Positions 11,238 through 31,427 of a DNA stretch of 64,000 nucleotides are shown in pieces. The translations under genes and the position numbers were made by a program. Under the pieces are notes generated by a model. The model had not been told where the DNA came from. It made no database searches and saw only the letters and a program-made list of their open reading frames with translations. This stretch comes from Trichinella spiralis (Eukaryota; Nematoda; Enoplea; Trichinellida; Trichinellidae). The stretch covers positions 4,922,395 through 4,986,394 of the forward strand of contig CM012953.1 of NCBI GenBank assembly GCA_000181795.3. The letters run 5' to 3'. Every line of letters begins with the position of its first letter. The stretch's first letter is position 1.

Positions 11238-11990
11238 ATGGCAATGGGTGCCACAAAAGATGTTGTAAAATATGTAATGCTGGTTAGTTGTGGATCATTC
11301 AATCCTCCGACTTTTATGCATTTACGAATGTTTGAGTTGGCCAAAAATTATCTACAGGCTAATACGAATTGTTATGCATTTGCTGGCATGATGTCACCAG
11401 TGAATTCTTCGTATAAGAAGAAAGATTTGATATCGGGTGAGCATCGTTTAGCCATGTGCCGGCAAGCTACGAGTAGTTCAGATTGGATTTTTGTGGACCC
11501 ATGGGAATGTGAACAAAAACAGTGGTCTAGAACAGTTCTTGTTTTGCGTCATGCACGAGAACTTTTAAAATCTGTGAGAGAAAACTCAGAGACGCCAGCT
11601 ACTTATACCGCACTGTTGAATATTTGTATGAAGCATAAAGAAAAACTTGTCCAAGGCAACGATTGCCAAATTATGCTACTTTGTGGAGCAGACTTCTTGG
11701 AAAGTTTTTCCATTCCTGGTTTATGGACTTCAGAAGATATAGAAGAAATTGTCAAAACGTTCGGTCTTGTTGTCATAACTCGTAAAAACAGCGACCCGTT
11801 TCGTTTTGTACACGAGTCTGATATTCTTTACAGATATCGTAAAAATGTACATCTCATAACTGAATGGATTCCCAATGAAATTAGTTCAACTGCTATACGA
11901 AGAGCTTTAAAACGAAACGAAAGTGTTCAATATTTGATACCGGAAGGTGTAATTAATTACATAAAACAGTATGCTTTGTACGGAGAATAA
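11238..11990 (+). CDS. NMNAT: Nicotinamide mononucleotide adenylyltransferase
   Basis: Single exon, 250 residues. The enzyme joins NMN (or NaMN) and ATP to give NAD+ (or NaAD), the last common step of NAD synthesis. The nucleotidyltransferase signature SCGSFNPPTFMHLRMFELAK is near the N-terminus (GxFxPxxxxH-type, ATP binding), LLCGADFLESF sits mid-protein and the second signature ISSTAIRRAL near the C-terminus. I chose the ATG at 11238 because it places the GSFNPPT motif about 20 residues in, as in animal NMNATs; the frame stays open to an ATG at 11184, which would add 18 poorly conserved residues. The stop codon lies inside an AATAAA hexamer (11986-11991), so the 3' end may be very short. 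It has no obvious targeting peptide, so a nuclear or cytosolic form is likely. Confidence 0.96.
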   Translation: MAMGATKDVVKYVMLVSCGSFNPPTFMHLRMFELAKNYLQANTNCYAFAGMMSPVNSSYKKKDLISGEHRLAMCRQATSSSDWIFVDPWECEQKQWSRTVLVLRHARELLKSVRENSETPATYTALLNICMKHKEKLVQGNDCQIMLLCGADFLESFSIPGLWTSEDIEEIVKTFGLVVITRKNSDPFRFVHESDILYRYRKNVHLITEWIPNEISSTAIRRALKRNESVQYLIPEGVINYIKQYALYGE

Positions 11991-12358
11991 AATAATTTTG
12001 AATGAGTTTGATTAAAATTTGTTCATTTTTTCTGTTTGAAGGTTTCAATATTTTAAGTGATTTTTGAAAATTCTTCATTTTATTATTTCCTGTGGTAACG
12101 AGGTTTTGTAACTTTAAAATGAACATAGTAAAATTCAGTTTCTGAAATCAAATAAGATGATTAAATCAAATATGTTATGCAACTAATCAATAGTTATTAT
12201 CTAATTATTATCAGTTGTGTTACAGTTAAATTTTATTTGATTCAAATAAAAGTAATCTTTCACTTTTGAAAAATGATAATAAAAATTCAAAGATTTATAA
12301 AGCTTTTCTTAAACAGCTAAAATAACTTGATTTTTAAATACTGTGGCATACGGTAACA
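11991..12358. other. NMNAT-MTPAP spacer
   Basis: AT-rich 370-base spacer between same-strand genes, with no feature recognised. Confidence 0.5.
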
Positions 12359-14997
12359 ATGGTACTTTTATCCATTAAAGTTTTTGTCATGGTTTTTAAA
12401 ATTTATCGATTTGGAACGTGCTTTTTATCAAAAGATTTTCTTCCAAATCCAGTTTTTTGTAAATTTTTCTCCGAGAGATTATCTTCTACAGAAACAAGTA
12501 TACATTTATTTATTGAATCAATTAGTTGCAGAATATGTTGTGTAGGGCATCACCTAGATTGGATTGATGAATTTATCGACAAAAACTTCAACTTGCGAAA
12601 AACTTCATTTGATGAAGTGATGGCTGTCGGCCGAAGTTGCTCTCTGCGAAGTGCGCTTGTAATAGAATCAACGGGAAATGGATTGAAGACGAGAAATATG
12701 CCACAATTAAAACATAAATTTAACATTTCTGAAGGAAACCAGGTAATTTTTTAAAATATGAATTGGGATGCATATTCAGTTTAAATTATAATCAGATAAT
12801 TTTTTATGTGGCATCTGTGTATTAAAATACGATTTGCAATTTTAACTTGCTAGCCTAATCATCATTTTATACAAGTTTGTTGATGCATATTATTAAAGAA
12901 ATAGTGTTTAATTGTTTTCAGTTGTGAAAAGTTTAATTTTTGAATTTTATTTGTATATTCAGTTGTTACTGAGTTTATAAAATTATTAAAAAACAACGAC
13001 TGAATGCATGTAATGTTTATAATTGAAATTGATTATATTGAAAATTATTTCCACGCGTTTGTATTCTTTATAAAATTGGTACAGTGTTAAAATTTTTACT
13101 TAGAAAAAACTGAAATAATGATTTTTTACCGAAAATTATTATTTTAAAAATCTGACGAATTATTTGCATTTTGTAAATGCTTAGCATAAATCACATGACT
13201 TTATTTCTACAGCATTTTGTAACGTTTGATCTCTAAAATTTGCAATATTTTATAACGAATAATTAGTAATAGTTTAGGTGAAGGGTTTTCTTTTGTATGT
13301 GAAGTATTCATTTCAAAGTATTACGGTAATCATGAATGTGACAATGAAGTTTAAAGTGATGCTCATAAAAACTGAAATGAATAAAAAGATGATTTTTACT
13401 TTAGGCGGTTTATATTTGTGAATTTAAAGATTCTTTAAGTTTTAACCGTTTTCTTGATCAAGTTAGTCAGAAGTTCACATCAGATGTTTTTCCTATGAAA
13501 TCTCGCATTATAAAGTGCAGCAGAGGCGGTATGATGATAGATATCTTTTAATAAATACGTGTATAATGGTTGTTTCATTTCAAGTATCTGAAATGGACGT
13601 GCACAGTTTTCCTAAACTAGCATGTGGATTTGAAAAAATTGACTTTAATCATCTTTATTCTCTTTTGGGTAATGCATCAACGGTGAGTTATTATTATTAT
13701 TATTATTTATTCATGAATTTTCATAAATTTTTATTTCAGGCTAATCAACAAATTGATATACTTTTTCAGCATACTAAAATTCATAGGGAAGGTATGCGCT
13801 TGCGATTTTTTTTGACGACTTTGATTGAAGATGCAGTCCGAAGGTGTTTTCCCTTTGCTATCTGCCGACCATTCGGTTCTACAGTAAATGGGTTTGCGCA
13901 AAAAAACTGTGATTTAGATGTTAACATTCAACTTTGCACAGAATCAGTGAGGGATTTAAATTGCATATAGTTTAGTTTTCATCTATTTTCATTATTATGT
14001 TTCAGATTGATAAATTATCAGCTGATCAGTATTATTTTTGCTCAAGATATAAACCGAAAAACGAGCGCACTTATATACAGAATACTCTTTCCATTCTTGC
14101 AGATGTACTAGGCAACTTTATGCCTAGTTTTACGCATGTACAAAAAATTCTTCACGCAAGAGTGCCCATAATCAAACTCTATCATCAGACACTTGGGATT
14201 CATTGTGACATAACTTTGGATAACAAGTATGGAAAATTTTTTAAAGTTTTTTCTTATAATTTTATATATTTCAATAATATAGGAATGCTTATAAAACGGC
14301 AAAAGTATTTTGGCTATTTGGCAAAATGAATGCACACTTTAAGCCACTGCTTTTTGCCGTACGCTATTGGGCGAAACAGATAGGCTTGACACGTCCACAT
14401 CCAGGACCGTATATAACAAACTTTCATATTATTTGCTTGGTGACTTTTTTCTTGCAAAATCGTTCACCACCATTATTGCCAGCAATTGATAAACTTTTAA
14501 AAAATGACTTCCAAATGAATGAATGGATCAAAGATCACGTTTATTCTAAAACTAAAACTGTTGAATTGCTGGTTGAATTTTTTAATTTTTATTCAAAGAA
14601 TGTCAATTGCCAAATTTGTGAATTAAATTTAAGAACTGCTACAGTGAAAAGTAAACCGTCCTCTTCTTTGTTGGTTATTTGGAATCCATTTGAAGAAGGA
14701 CACAACGTTTGTAAAAACATTAATGATGACGAATTTCAACGATTCCTATTGGCAATAAAAGAAGCAGCCAATATTACTGAAACCATGAAATATAAAAAAG
14801 ATATCGACGATCCGAATTGGGGTTTGCTTTCTTTATTTTTGCCTTCTAATTACAGTTTTGGTATTTCTTGGAAAAATCATCTCAGCGACCATCGTGAGCA
14901 TCATTCGAATTTGCAAGTTGATGAATTGCTGTCTAATTTTGGTGTAAACCATGCCACACCTTCCCAAGTTGTTGTTGAATCTCAACAAAATACATGA
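12359..14997 (+). CDS. MTPAP: Mitochondrial poly(A) RNA polymerase
   Basis: Six exons: 12359-12742, 13405-13528, 13585-13682, 13740-13946, 14006-14226, 14283-14997; 582 residues, essentially the length of the vertebrate protein. It is a non-canonical polymerase-beta-like nucleotidyltransferase that adds poly(A) to mitochondrial mRNAs. Catalytic motif: PFGSTVNGFAQKNCDLDVNI, with the metal-binding pair Asp260/Asp262 and the third carboxylate Asp339 in GIHCDITLD. The PAP-associated region shows LLFAVRYWAKQIGLT and ITNFHIICLVTFFLQNRSPP. The N-terminus is basic and hydrophobic (KIYRFGTCFLSKDF), consistent with a mitochondrial presequence; a second ATG at 12389 could also serve. AATAAA at 15021 gives a short 3' UTR before RPAC2, whose ATG follows the stop by only 152 bases. 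Confidence 0.95.
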
Positions 14998-15149
14998 TAC
15001 TTTGTTTCTTTTTTTCTATAAATAAAGGTTTCTTTGTTTGCTGATATTTGTTCCATTGTATTTCGTTTGAAAAATTACGATGATCTTTCTTTGCGATTAT
15101 GAAAATGTTTGTTTGAAATATTGAATTATTATTTTTTAAAAGCTCCTTG

Positions 15150-15674
15150 ATGGAAAGAGATTCGTGCAACGAGCATACGAACGACGTTGAAGATCAAAAA
15201 ATAAAAGTTGTATGTATGAATTTTACTTTAATATTTAATATTAATAAGTTTTATTATTTTTACAGTCTTATCCAAAAGGCAGTTATTCACCACACTGCCA
15301 GTCATTTACAATCGAAAAAGAAGATCATACGTTGGGAGTTGTTCTTCGATTTATAATATCTAAATAGTCTTGTTTTTCTTTTATATTATTATATGTGCAT
15401 CATATAATATTTTTCTTTTAGTCCTGAGGTAAGATTTTGCAGTTACAACGTCCCTCACCCTATGGAAGATCGGATTTTGTTGCACATTGAAACTGACAAA
15501 TCAGTTTCTGCTGTGGATATATTTAAACGAGGTCTGAAGCAGGCATCTTTCATTTTTGAAACTTTGAAAACAAAAGTTGAGGTAATACTTTTTATTTTCA
15601 TGATTTTTGGAAATTAATGTTTTTTTTTATTTTTTGCTTTTTATTAGGAAGCAGTCTCCAAGTACAAGAATTAA
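15150..15674 (+). CDS. POLR1D: RNA polymerase I/III subunit RPAC2
   Basis: Four exons: 15150-15209, 15266-15366, 15422-15581, 15648-15674; 115 residues. This small alpha-like subunit (RPAC2/AC19) pairs with RPAC1 (AC40) in the assembly platform of Pol I and Pol III. Recognition rests on FTIEKEDHTLGVVLRFIIS, then YPEVRFCSYNVPHPMEDRIL and a C-terminal helix FKRGLKQASFIFETLK, in the order of the family. The donor of intron 2 is weak (TA|GTCTTG) but is the only site that restores frame into PEVRFC. It lies tightly downstream of MTPAP on the same strand and its stop is only 70 bases from the convergent stop of the MIF4G gene, so 3' ends may overlap. Confidence 0.94.
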
Positions 15675-15744
15675 ATCGTGTGAAGAAATACTGTTACATT
15701 TAAAAAAATGCTTTATTGTTAATTAATTAGTAATAATTAAATTG

Positions 15745-17082
15745 TTACGTGTTACTTGTATAGGGTTCAGTAAATTTGTTCGTATGGCTTTTGAAATCGT
15801 TGTAGAAATTTTGCACATCTGATGGTATTTGATTGTAATGCCATCTGTGGGAAATTAATTCCACCAATTCTAGCATAAGAGCTCGATCTTGCGGATGTGC
15901 AGCATGTTCAACCAAGCAGTGACGCAGCTGAATTGTAAGCTTGTGCATGCGACCAGGATGCAACCGTTCCAATTGTTTACCTGAAACATTTCTCTATAAT
16001 TATTATAAGTCTAATTTGAACGACTTGATCTAATGTTTTAGTATCATTTTTGTCCATAATTTTCTCACTTTAAATATTAGAAACTTTTTTTTATTGCTAA
16101 GCAGAGATACATATTGTAAAGAATTTACATTTCACAGGGGAAGAAAAGTATTATATTTTTAAAAATATAAATAAGATTAATCAGCAGAAGATGAATTACT
16201 ATTTCTATTAAAATTGCATATTATTTTCAAGTATTATTAGTTATTTTATTATACAAGCTCTATTATTGCAATTCGTAAAGCAAAGTATGCAATGTTTTTA
16301 GAATGAATATTATAGAAAAGATGAAAATTCTGTTTTATAATGAAGTTATTTATTTAAAAATTAAAATTTTTACCAATATTCATAATTGCGTGATGGAAGA
16401 GAAATATCTCTGGTCGTGCAGCTGTTTCGTCAACAAGCAGGTGAAGATAGTCAAAAATTGGTTCGACCAAATCTTCTAAAAGTGGATCCGTTGGTAGATC
16501 GTATTCATCGTTGTCGGTTATGGCTAAGCTGTGGCACAGTTGAATATTATTCATTTCCCGCTTGATTCTTTCATTAGCACTGGTCATACTGTTCGCGCTG
16601 TCCATAGTGCAGAAGAATGTTGTATCTTTGTTCAAATCACGAATTTTGTCTTGCCTATTTTGCTGAGCGTCTGCTGGCCGTGGGAAAGTTGTAAAACGTC
16701 GATGGTAATTGCTGAGAAAATAATCGATCATAAATCGAGCACTGTTGGCAAAAATTCCTCTGGAAATTTTCCTCAATTCGAATCTATTTTTGAAATCGTT
16801 CATCATAATGCCGAACAGTATTGTTGTGGCGCTGTTCACTTCGTCGCCACGTTCGTAAGCAATGACATTGCAAAGCATCACAGCCGGCCACACCACTCGG
16901 CTATCGGTTAGCCATCTTCTGTGCAAGCAGGCGATAAATTTCGCCAAGCCGAGCTTTTGCTGCAAATTCTCAAGCGCCGACTGAAATGCTTCACGAATCC
17001 ACGGCCCCGAGGAACCACTTTGAAATTCCGCCAACCCTGCTAGCAGATTATCCAATTCTGGTGACGTTTCTACATCTTCCAT
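15745..17082 (-). CDS. MIF4G-domain protein (MIF4GD/SLIP1- or CTIF-like)
   Basis: Two exons (minus): 17082-16374 and 15980-15745; 314 residues. The C-terminal part reads FHHAIMNIGKQLERLHPGRM, then LMLELVELISHRWHYN and VQNFYNDF, which follows the vertebrate MIF4GD alpha-helical pattern (LHRVGEQLEKMNGQRM...LLLLEIIEFRAAGW). The N-terminal half (LAKFIACLHRRWLTD, WPAVMLCNVIAYERGDEV) fits the first helix pairs of a MIF4G fold. MIF4GD binds stem-loop-binding protein and eIF4G partners in translation of histone mRNAs; CTIF acts with the nuclear cap-binding complex. Which of these this protein resembles more is unresolved. Convergent with RPAC2; a palindromic CRE lies about 110 bases upstream of its start. 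Confidence 0.82.
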
Positions 17083-19557
17083 TTTTGTACATCCGCAGGT
17101 GAATGAATCTTCACAGCTATTTTCCCTCGCTTTTTGTTAGCTTCAATTCGATTAATTATCGATAAAATTTCTCTCTCTGTGTTCTTCTTTTGACGTCAAC
17201 GAAGAAACTAAACAAATGCAACTGACGTGAGAACCGAAACTAATATCTAAAACTTGCTTAGCATCAGCTATAACAATGATTGATTGCGCAATTATGCGTC
17301 ATTTGCTTCCTATAGCTTTCTTTGTTTTTGCCACACAACTCGCTGCTGCCGTTGCTCTTTTCTCACTACTAATGTTAAAACTAACAAATTTCATCGTAAA
17401 TTATCAAAGCAAATAAATAATATTAATTTTTCTGTTCTGTTTCTTTTGACTAAAAATTATATGCATTCATACATCTTATCATATTGCTGTCTTCTGTCCG
17501 TGCATCTTTGACAAATTAACGAGCAGCTTTATAAATTAATATTTCTTCGAATATATTTCATTATGGAGTTTATTTTTCTTCATGTAAACCTTTTTTAATT
17601 CAATCAGTGACTTGTTGTTCACGTGAATATTTGTTCTTCCGTAAATAAAATACGGTTATTATTCTGTTTCTATCAATTAATTTTCCACTTATTAAACGTT
17701 TGCCCACAATGAGAAACAATATCTATTAAAAATGCAATACATCATTTTATATTAATTATTTGAAAACAATTTTTGATTTGTTTCAAGTCTATAATAATAA
17801 TGATGATGATGATCTTATTTTTCTTTTGCTTTTATCGTTTATAAACAAATTTCTTTTATTTCACTTTTAAAGAATAATTATGAAAAAAAAATTCAAGCAC
17901 AAATAAATATACAAGCGAAAAGATTTTAAACAAGAACTTTAAAGTCGTTTTAATAAAATTCATTATACAAATTTGCATTTTGCATTTCAAAAATCAAAAA
18001 TTATTTTTCTTGAACAGTTCAAATATTTCAATCAATTATCTGCAATATCAACGTAATTCAGTATATGTGAGAACGCGAAATGCCGATTTTTTGTCTTTAC
18101 AGCATAATAGTAGTTCCATTTGGGAATATTAAATCTGCTTTTTGCAATAGTGAATTTTCCATGGTTTGACTGCATCTTCGTCGACGCTCGCCGTTTGCAA
18201 CTACTTCATTCTTCGAATCAGATTAATATCAAGTAAATATGCCATCAAAGAAAGAAATTAAATAAATATTTAATTTTTTTGGACATTCTGACAGAATGAC
18301 TGATACTATCACAAGAAATGTAAAGCCATATTATTTATTTTAATCTACCACTTTTTGAATAATGTTTAAATTTTTACTTTTTGTAAGAGTTCTCTTATGC
18401 AAGTGTATTCAAACGTTTAGCATGCTCAATTTGTACAAGTGCTTGTCTGTTTTTTTATTTATCTTCAGCAGAGAATTAAAATATTTTTGAAAATAAACAA
18501 TGGAAAAGCAATAATGCGAGTTATTCTTTTTTTATCAGGAAAGTATTGAAGATTTAATTATTGTAAAATAGCCTTTCACATTAAACATCATTGATCAGAG
18601 ATCATAAGATTGTGGAAAAATTGAGGCAATTGCATTTTATAATCATCTAAGCGTAGGCACGTGAAAAATTTTGTTTTACTCTTTTTGTTCAGCAACTGAT
18701 GAGCACTGACAATTTAATCAAGCAAAAAGATTCATGCAAATTGTAAATATCATTTATAAAAGTTAATTTTTATTAAAACATTTTCAAAACTTCATCTTCA
18801 TTGAACCCCCTCCCCCTCCCCATTTTAAATTTTACTTTCCACTTCCACTTTTAAATTTTATAAAATTATAAAGTAATTAAAATAAACAATGATGAATGAA
18901 TGAATGAAAATAAAAGATTCTTATTGGAAAAAATGAAAAACAAGAATTACGCAATTTAAAGCATTTTTGAAAAACCATACACATAATTTAAGAAATGACA
19001 AGTTGAAATTTTTTAATGACTTATTTTTATTATTCTATCATTATTTTGTTGTTGAGAACTTTATTTACTCAAATTATCGAACAAATTTGAGTGACATACT
19101 GATTGATATTAACAAATATCATTCATCATTTTATAAATTATTTATATAGCATAAAAATTAAAATAAAAAATATATATAAAGTCCAATAAATACCTTTTTA
19201 CATTTCATATTATTTTTACTTTTTACAATAACATAACATTACCGTATAACTTTAAATACTTATGAAACCTGAAAACTGTTACAGTAAAATAATGTATTTT
19301 ACCGTCGATAATGTTTTAATTTCAAACGCTTGACGAAATTCAGTTAGGTTTTGCATTTATATGAGCAGTTTTTCACCTGAAAATATATATATATATATTT
19401 TTATAGAATGCCTAAAGTGTGAATATGCACTGCAGATTTGTTGTTTCTGCATAGAATTGTACTTTCATAATTTTTAAAGAATCATTAATAAAAATGTTTA
19501 TTTCATTTTTAAAATTTATTTTAATTTTTTAAAAAGACATTTAGCTAATTTAGATAA
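17083..19557. other. Divergent spacer, MIF4G gene to DENR
   Basis: About 2.5 kb of AT-rich DNA between two divergent starts. Apart from the CRE near the MIF4G end, I see only short low-complexity tracts (including a C-rich run at 18805-18820) and no supportable gene. Confidence 0.5.
17191..17198. promoter_or_regulatory. Palindromic CRE (TGACGTCA)
   Basis: A perfect 8-base CREB/ATF site in TTTTGACGTCAAC, about 110 bases upstream of the ATG of the MIF4G gene on the minus strand; a half-site TGACGTGA follows near 17223. Position fits a core promoter. Chance occurrence in 64 kb of AT-rich DNA is possible but not high. Confidence 0.4.
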
Positions 19558-20701
19558 ATGGAAAAGAGTTCTTCATCGATATGTACTGTCGAAAGTGGAC
19601 CGAATTCCAATGTGCAATATCCAGTGAAAGTTAACTACTGCGGAGGCAAGTATAAATATATATATATTTTTTAATTATTGAAAATGTTAAGCAGAAATTA
19701 AAAAAATTAATATTCTTGCCATAACGCTGAAACAATTATTCTTAAGTTAACTGTTATAATTAAATTTGTTTAATGACAAAATAAATACATTCCTAAGGGA
19801 GTATTCAGTTGCGTGTTAATTGAAATATTTTTAGAATGTTCAATGCCAGTTGAAGTAATGGCTTCTCTTTTGACGACTGCATGCATGCATATGATTAGTT
19901 TTAAATTGTAGTACTGCGATTACGGACCTTGTCCGGAAAAATGTCGAGAATGGTTGCGTGATAATCTACCAAAATCATTCGAAGAAATGACTGTTAAAAA
20001 TACCGATTCTGACGCAAGTATGTTAATTTTTGTTTTTTACTGTTCTTTATATTTTCATTTTTTATTTTCAGCCACTGTTACTGAAGAGAAAAAACGACAA
20101 AAACGAGGGGGTAAAGGAATGGCAAAAGTCAAGAAGAACACCAGTGCTCAACCTGTAACTTTAGCAACTTCATCACGTGGCAAAAACAAGTTCGTTACCA
20201 TTGTCAGTGGATTATCTTCATACGGTGAGATATTGATTTTTTAATATGTAAAAATATATTGTTACCTTTTTAATATGAAGTTGTACCTTTCAGATATAAA
20301 TTTGAAAGTTGCTTCTAAAGTGTTCTCTCAGAAGTTTGCTTGCGGCTCTTCCGTAACTGGAGATGATGAAATTGTTATTCAAGGTGATGTCAAAGATGAT
20401 TTGATGGATTTGATTTCTGAAAAATGGCCACAAGTAAGTCTTTTTTTAAAAAGTTAATTTTTACATGCTATTATTGTCCATTTCTGTATGCATGCTATTT
20501 TTATTTACATGCTCTTGCGAAGGCTTCAAAATTTAATTGCTTAATTTCATGAAATTATATGTTGCATTATGTATAGCGTTTTGAAAATTCTGTTTTTATG
20601 GTTCAATGTGACGTTTGATTTGTTGTAATGATTGAAAATAATTTTTTTATAAACAGATAGATCAAGACGCGATCGAAGATATTGGTGAAGCGAGACGTTG
20701 A
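19558..20701 (+). CDS. DENR: Density-regulated protein DENR
   Basis: Six exons: 19558-19645, 19835-19854, 19912-20017, 20072-20224, 20294-20433, 20657-20701; 183 residues. With MCTS1, DENR recycles 40S subunits and promotes re-initiation after short upstream ORFs. The N-terminal zinc-binding motif reads [21 protein letters not shown] once a 20-base micro-exon (19835-19854) is included. A basic linker [16 protein letters not shown] follows, then the SUI1/eIF1-like domain [34 protein letters not shown] and LISEKWPQ. Intron 1 has a GC donor (CGGAG|GCAAGT); any GT choice destroys the conserved YCGxCS motif. AATAAA at 20790 ends the gene. Confidence 0.96.
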
Positions 20702-22648
20702 GCTTCTTTGTTTCCTCGGTTCCTCTGATGCAGTCAATATGTACTAAGGAGTTCAACATAATTTCATGCACACAGATCATTTATGTTGAAATAAATGAAA
20801 TTAGTCTTGAATTTTGCCAAGTTATTTTTTCATACATCTCAACAAAATAAATTGTTTATAAAATACTAAAAAAACTACATATGCACTATATGATGAAGGT
20901 GATAAAAAAGAGACTGATATTTTATAACAATTCAAAGTTTAAATGCCGAATATCAAAGATATATATATAAATATACATCTAAAGTTTTATTTAATAAACA
21001 AGAGCAATAATGCCAGCAGCATCAGTAGTAGTACACTTTCATTGTATCTATAGGTAACTGTTCGGCAAACTGTCATTCCAATTCTATGAAATGTAACAGC
21101 GTGTAACATGATTATTTAAACTTTTTCTGTCTAATTCACTGCAAACGTTTTCCATAAGCTGAACTATGATATTGTATGATAATGCAAAAAATGAACATAT
21201 ATTATTATATACATTTCATAAAAATAGAATATTTTGAAAGGAAAAAGACGTATGTCTATATATATATGTATATATAACAAATGCAAAAGACAAAAAAAAT
21301 TTCACTGAGTAAATGATCGAAAAAATAAATTATACAGAATGGTTTCAGCATGAAAAATATTTTATAAGTCGTCAAGTGACTTATAACTTTGTCAGTGTTG
21401 TGTGAAAAAAAATATTTTTTAATGCAAAGTAAAATATTAATTTTCTATTATTACTAGCCAGTATCAGAGATATTGAAAGAACAATCTAGTCGTTAAATAG
21501 ACAATAATATTAGTGAAAGCTAACTAACTATGAAACGATTAAATTCCATGGATCTGGTGTGTGATCAACGTAGTCAGTCAGCTGCATGAATGATTGGTTG
21601 GTTGTACGTGTAGTATAGCGAGAATCATTAGTGGAAGTTGTGGTCATTGCCGTTTTTTCTCCATGGAAATAGGTCCAGCTACAAAAGAATAATTTTGCAG
21701 CTTTCGCAATTCACGCAAAATCTGCATAATAAAACTTTAAATGAACACGCACATTCCATTACGCACATACACGCATATGCACGTAATATTTAATGTATAT
21801 GCATGCTTTGTTAATCATTCATGTACTTATTATTATGTCTGTATATGTGTTTCTGTGTACTTGCTTTCTATCCTAAGAGAAAACATACTTCTAAAAGGAA
21901 AAATGAAAAATATTTTAATAATTAATAATAACAAGCAGGGCATTAAAAAAAGTCACAGACAATATCACTGCGTTAAGATGGAAACTGGGCAAAACAAAGT
22001 ACACTGATTTTTGAAGAACAAAAATTTCAAGTTTGCTAATTTTAAACAGATATAAATAAATATGTATGACCGTCAACTGCCTGTACTGAATTGAATTGAA
22101 TTGAATTGAATAATCAGATTGAATAAATAGACAGTAATTACAAATGGAAACATACTCTCTCCCATGCGTCCTGCATAAAAATAGAATTTGAAAAACGGAA
22201 CAGAAGAAAAAAGAGAATAAAGAACAAGATAAGAAACGAATGGATTAAAAAAAATATTTATAGCACACTTTGGAAAGAACTGAAAAAATGAATATGATTA
22301 ATATATTTCCGAGTTATTATACCCAGAGGATAAATCAGTTGACAATAACCAACCAATCAATGAAAAAATAGGGTGAAACACAAACACACACACACACACA
22401 AACAAACAAACAAACACAAACAAACAAACAAACAAACCAATCAACCAGAAAAGCTGAAAACATAAAATACCAAATACCTTAACCAAATCTGGACAAAAAA
22501 TTATTAATATAATGATCATGCAATGAAAAATGAAACCTGAGCAGGCAAATACAGCAGCTGCAGTGAGTAAAAAAACAAAGGGATCATCATCATCATCGTC
22601 ACATTATTATCATCAACAACAACAACAAAAAAGCAAATAATAATAAAT
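20702..22648. other. Convergent 3' spacer, DENR to SERCA
   Basis: About 1.9 kb between convergent 3' ends, probably including a long SERCA 3' UTR on the minus strand. It carries low-complexity tracts: TATA runs near 21258-21278, a TGAAT pentamer run at 22088-22112, CA/CAAA repeats at 22381-22440 and CAT repeats near 22586. No gene seen. Confidence 0.5.
22381..22440. repeat. (CA)n/(CAAA)n microsatellite
   Basis: CACACA run passing into repeated CAAA tetramers, directly visible. Confidence 0.9.

Positions 22649-31427
<8,779 letters not shown>

Noticed and set aside
16531-16911. 126-codon plus-strand frame
   Set aside because: Antisense of the MIF4G gene exon.
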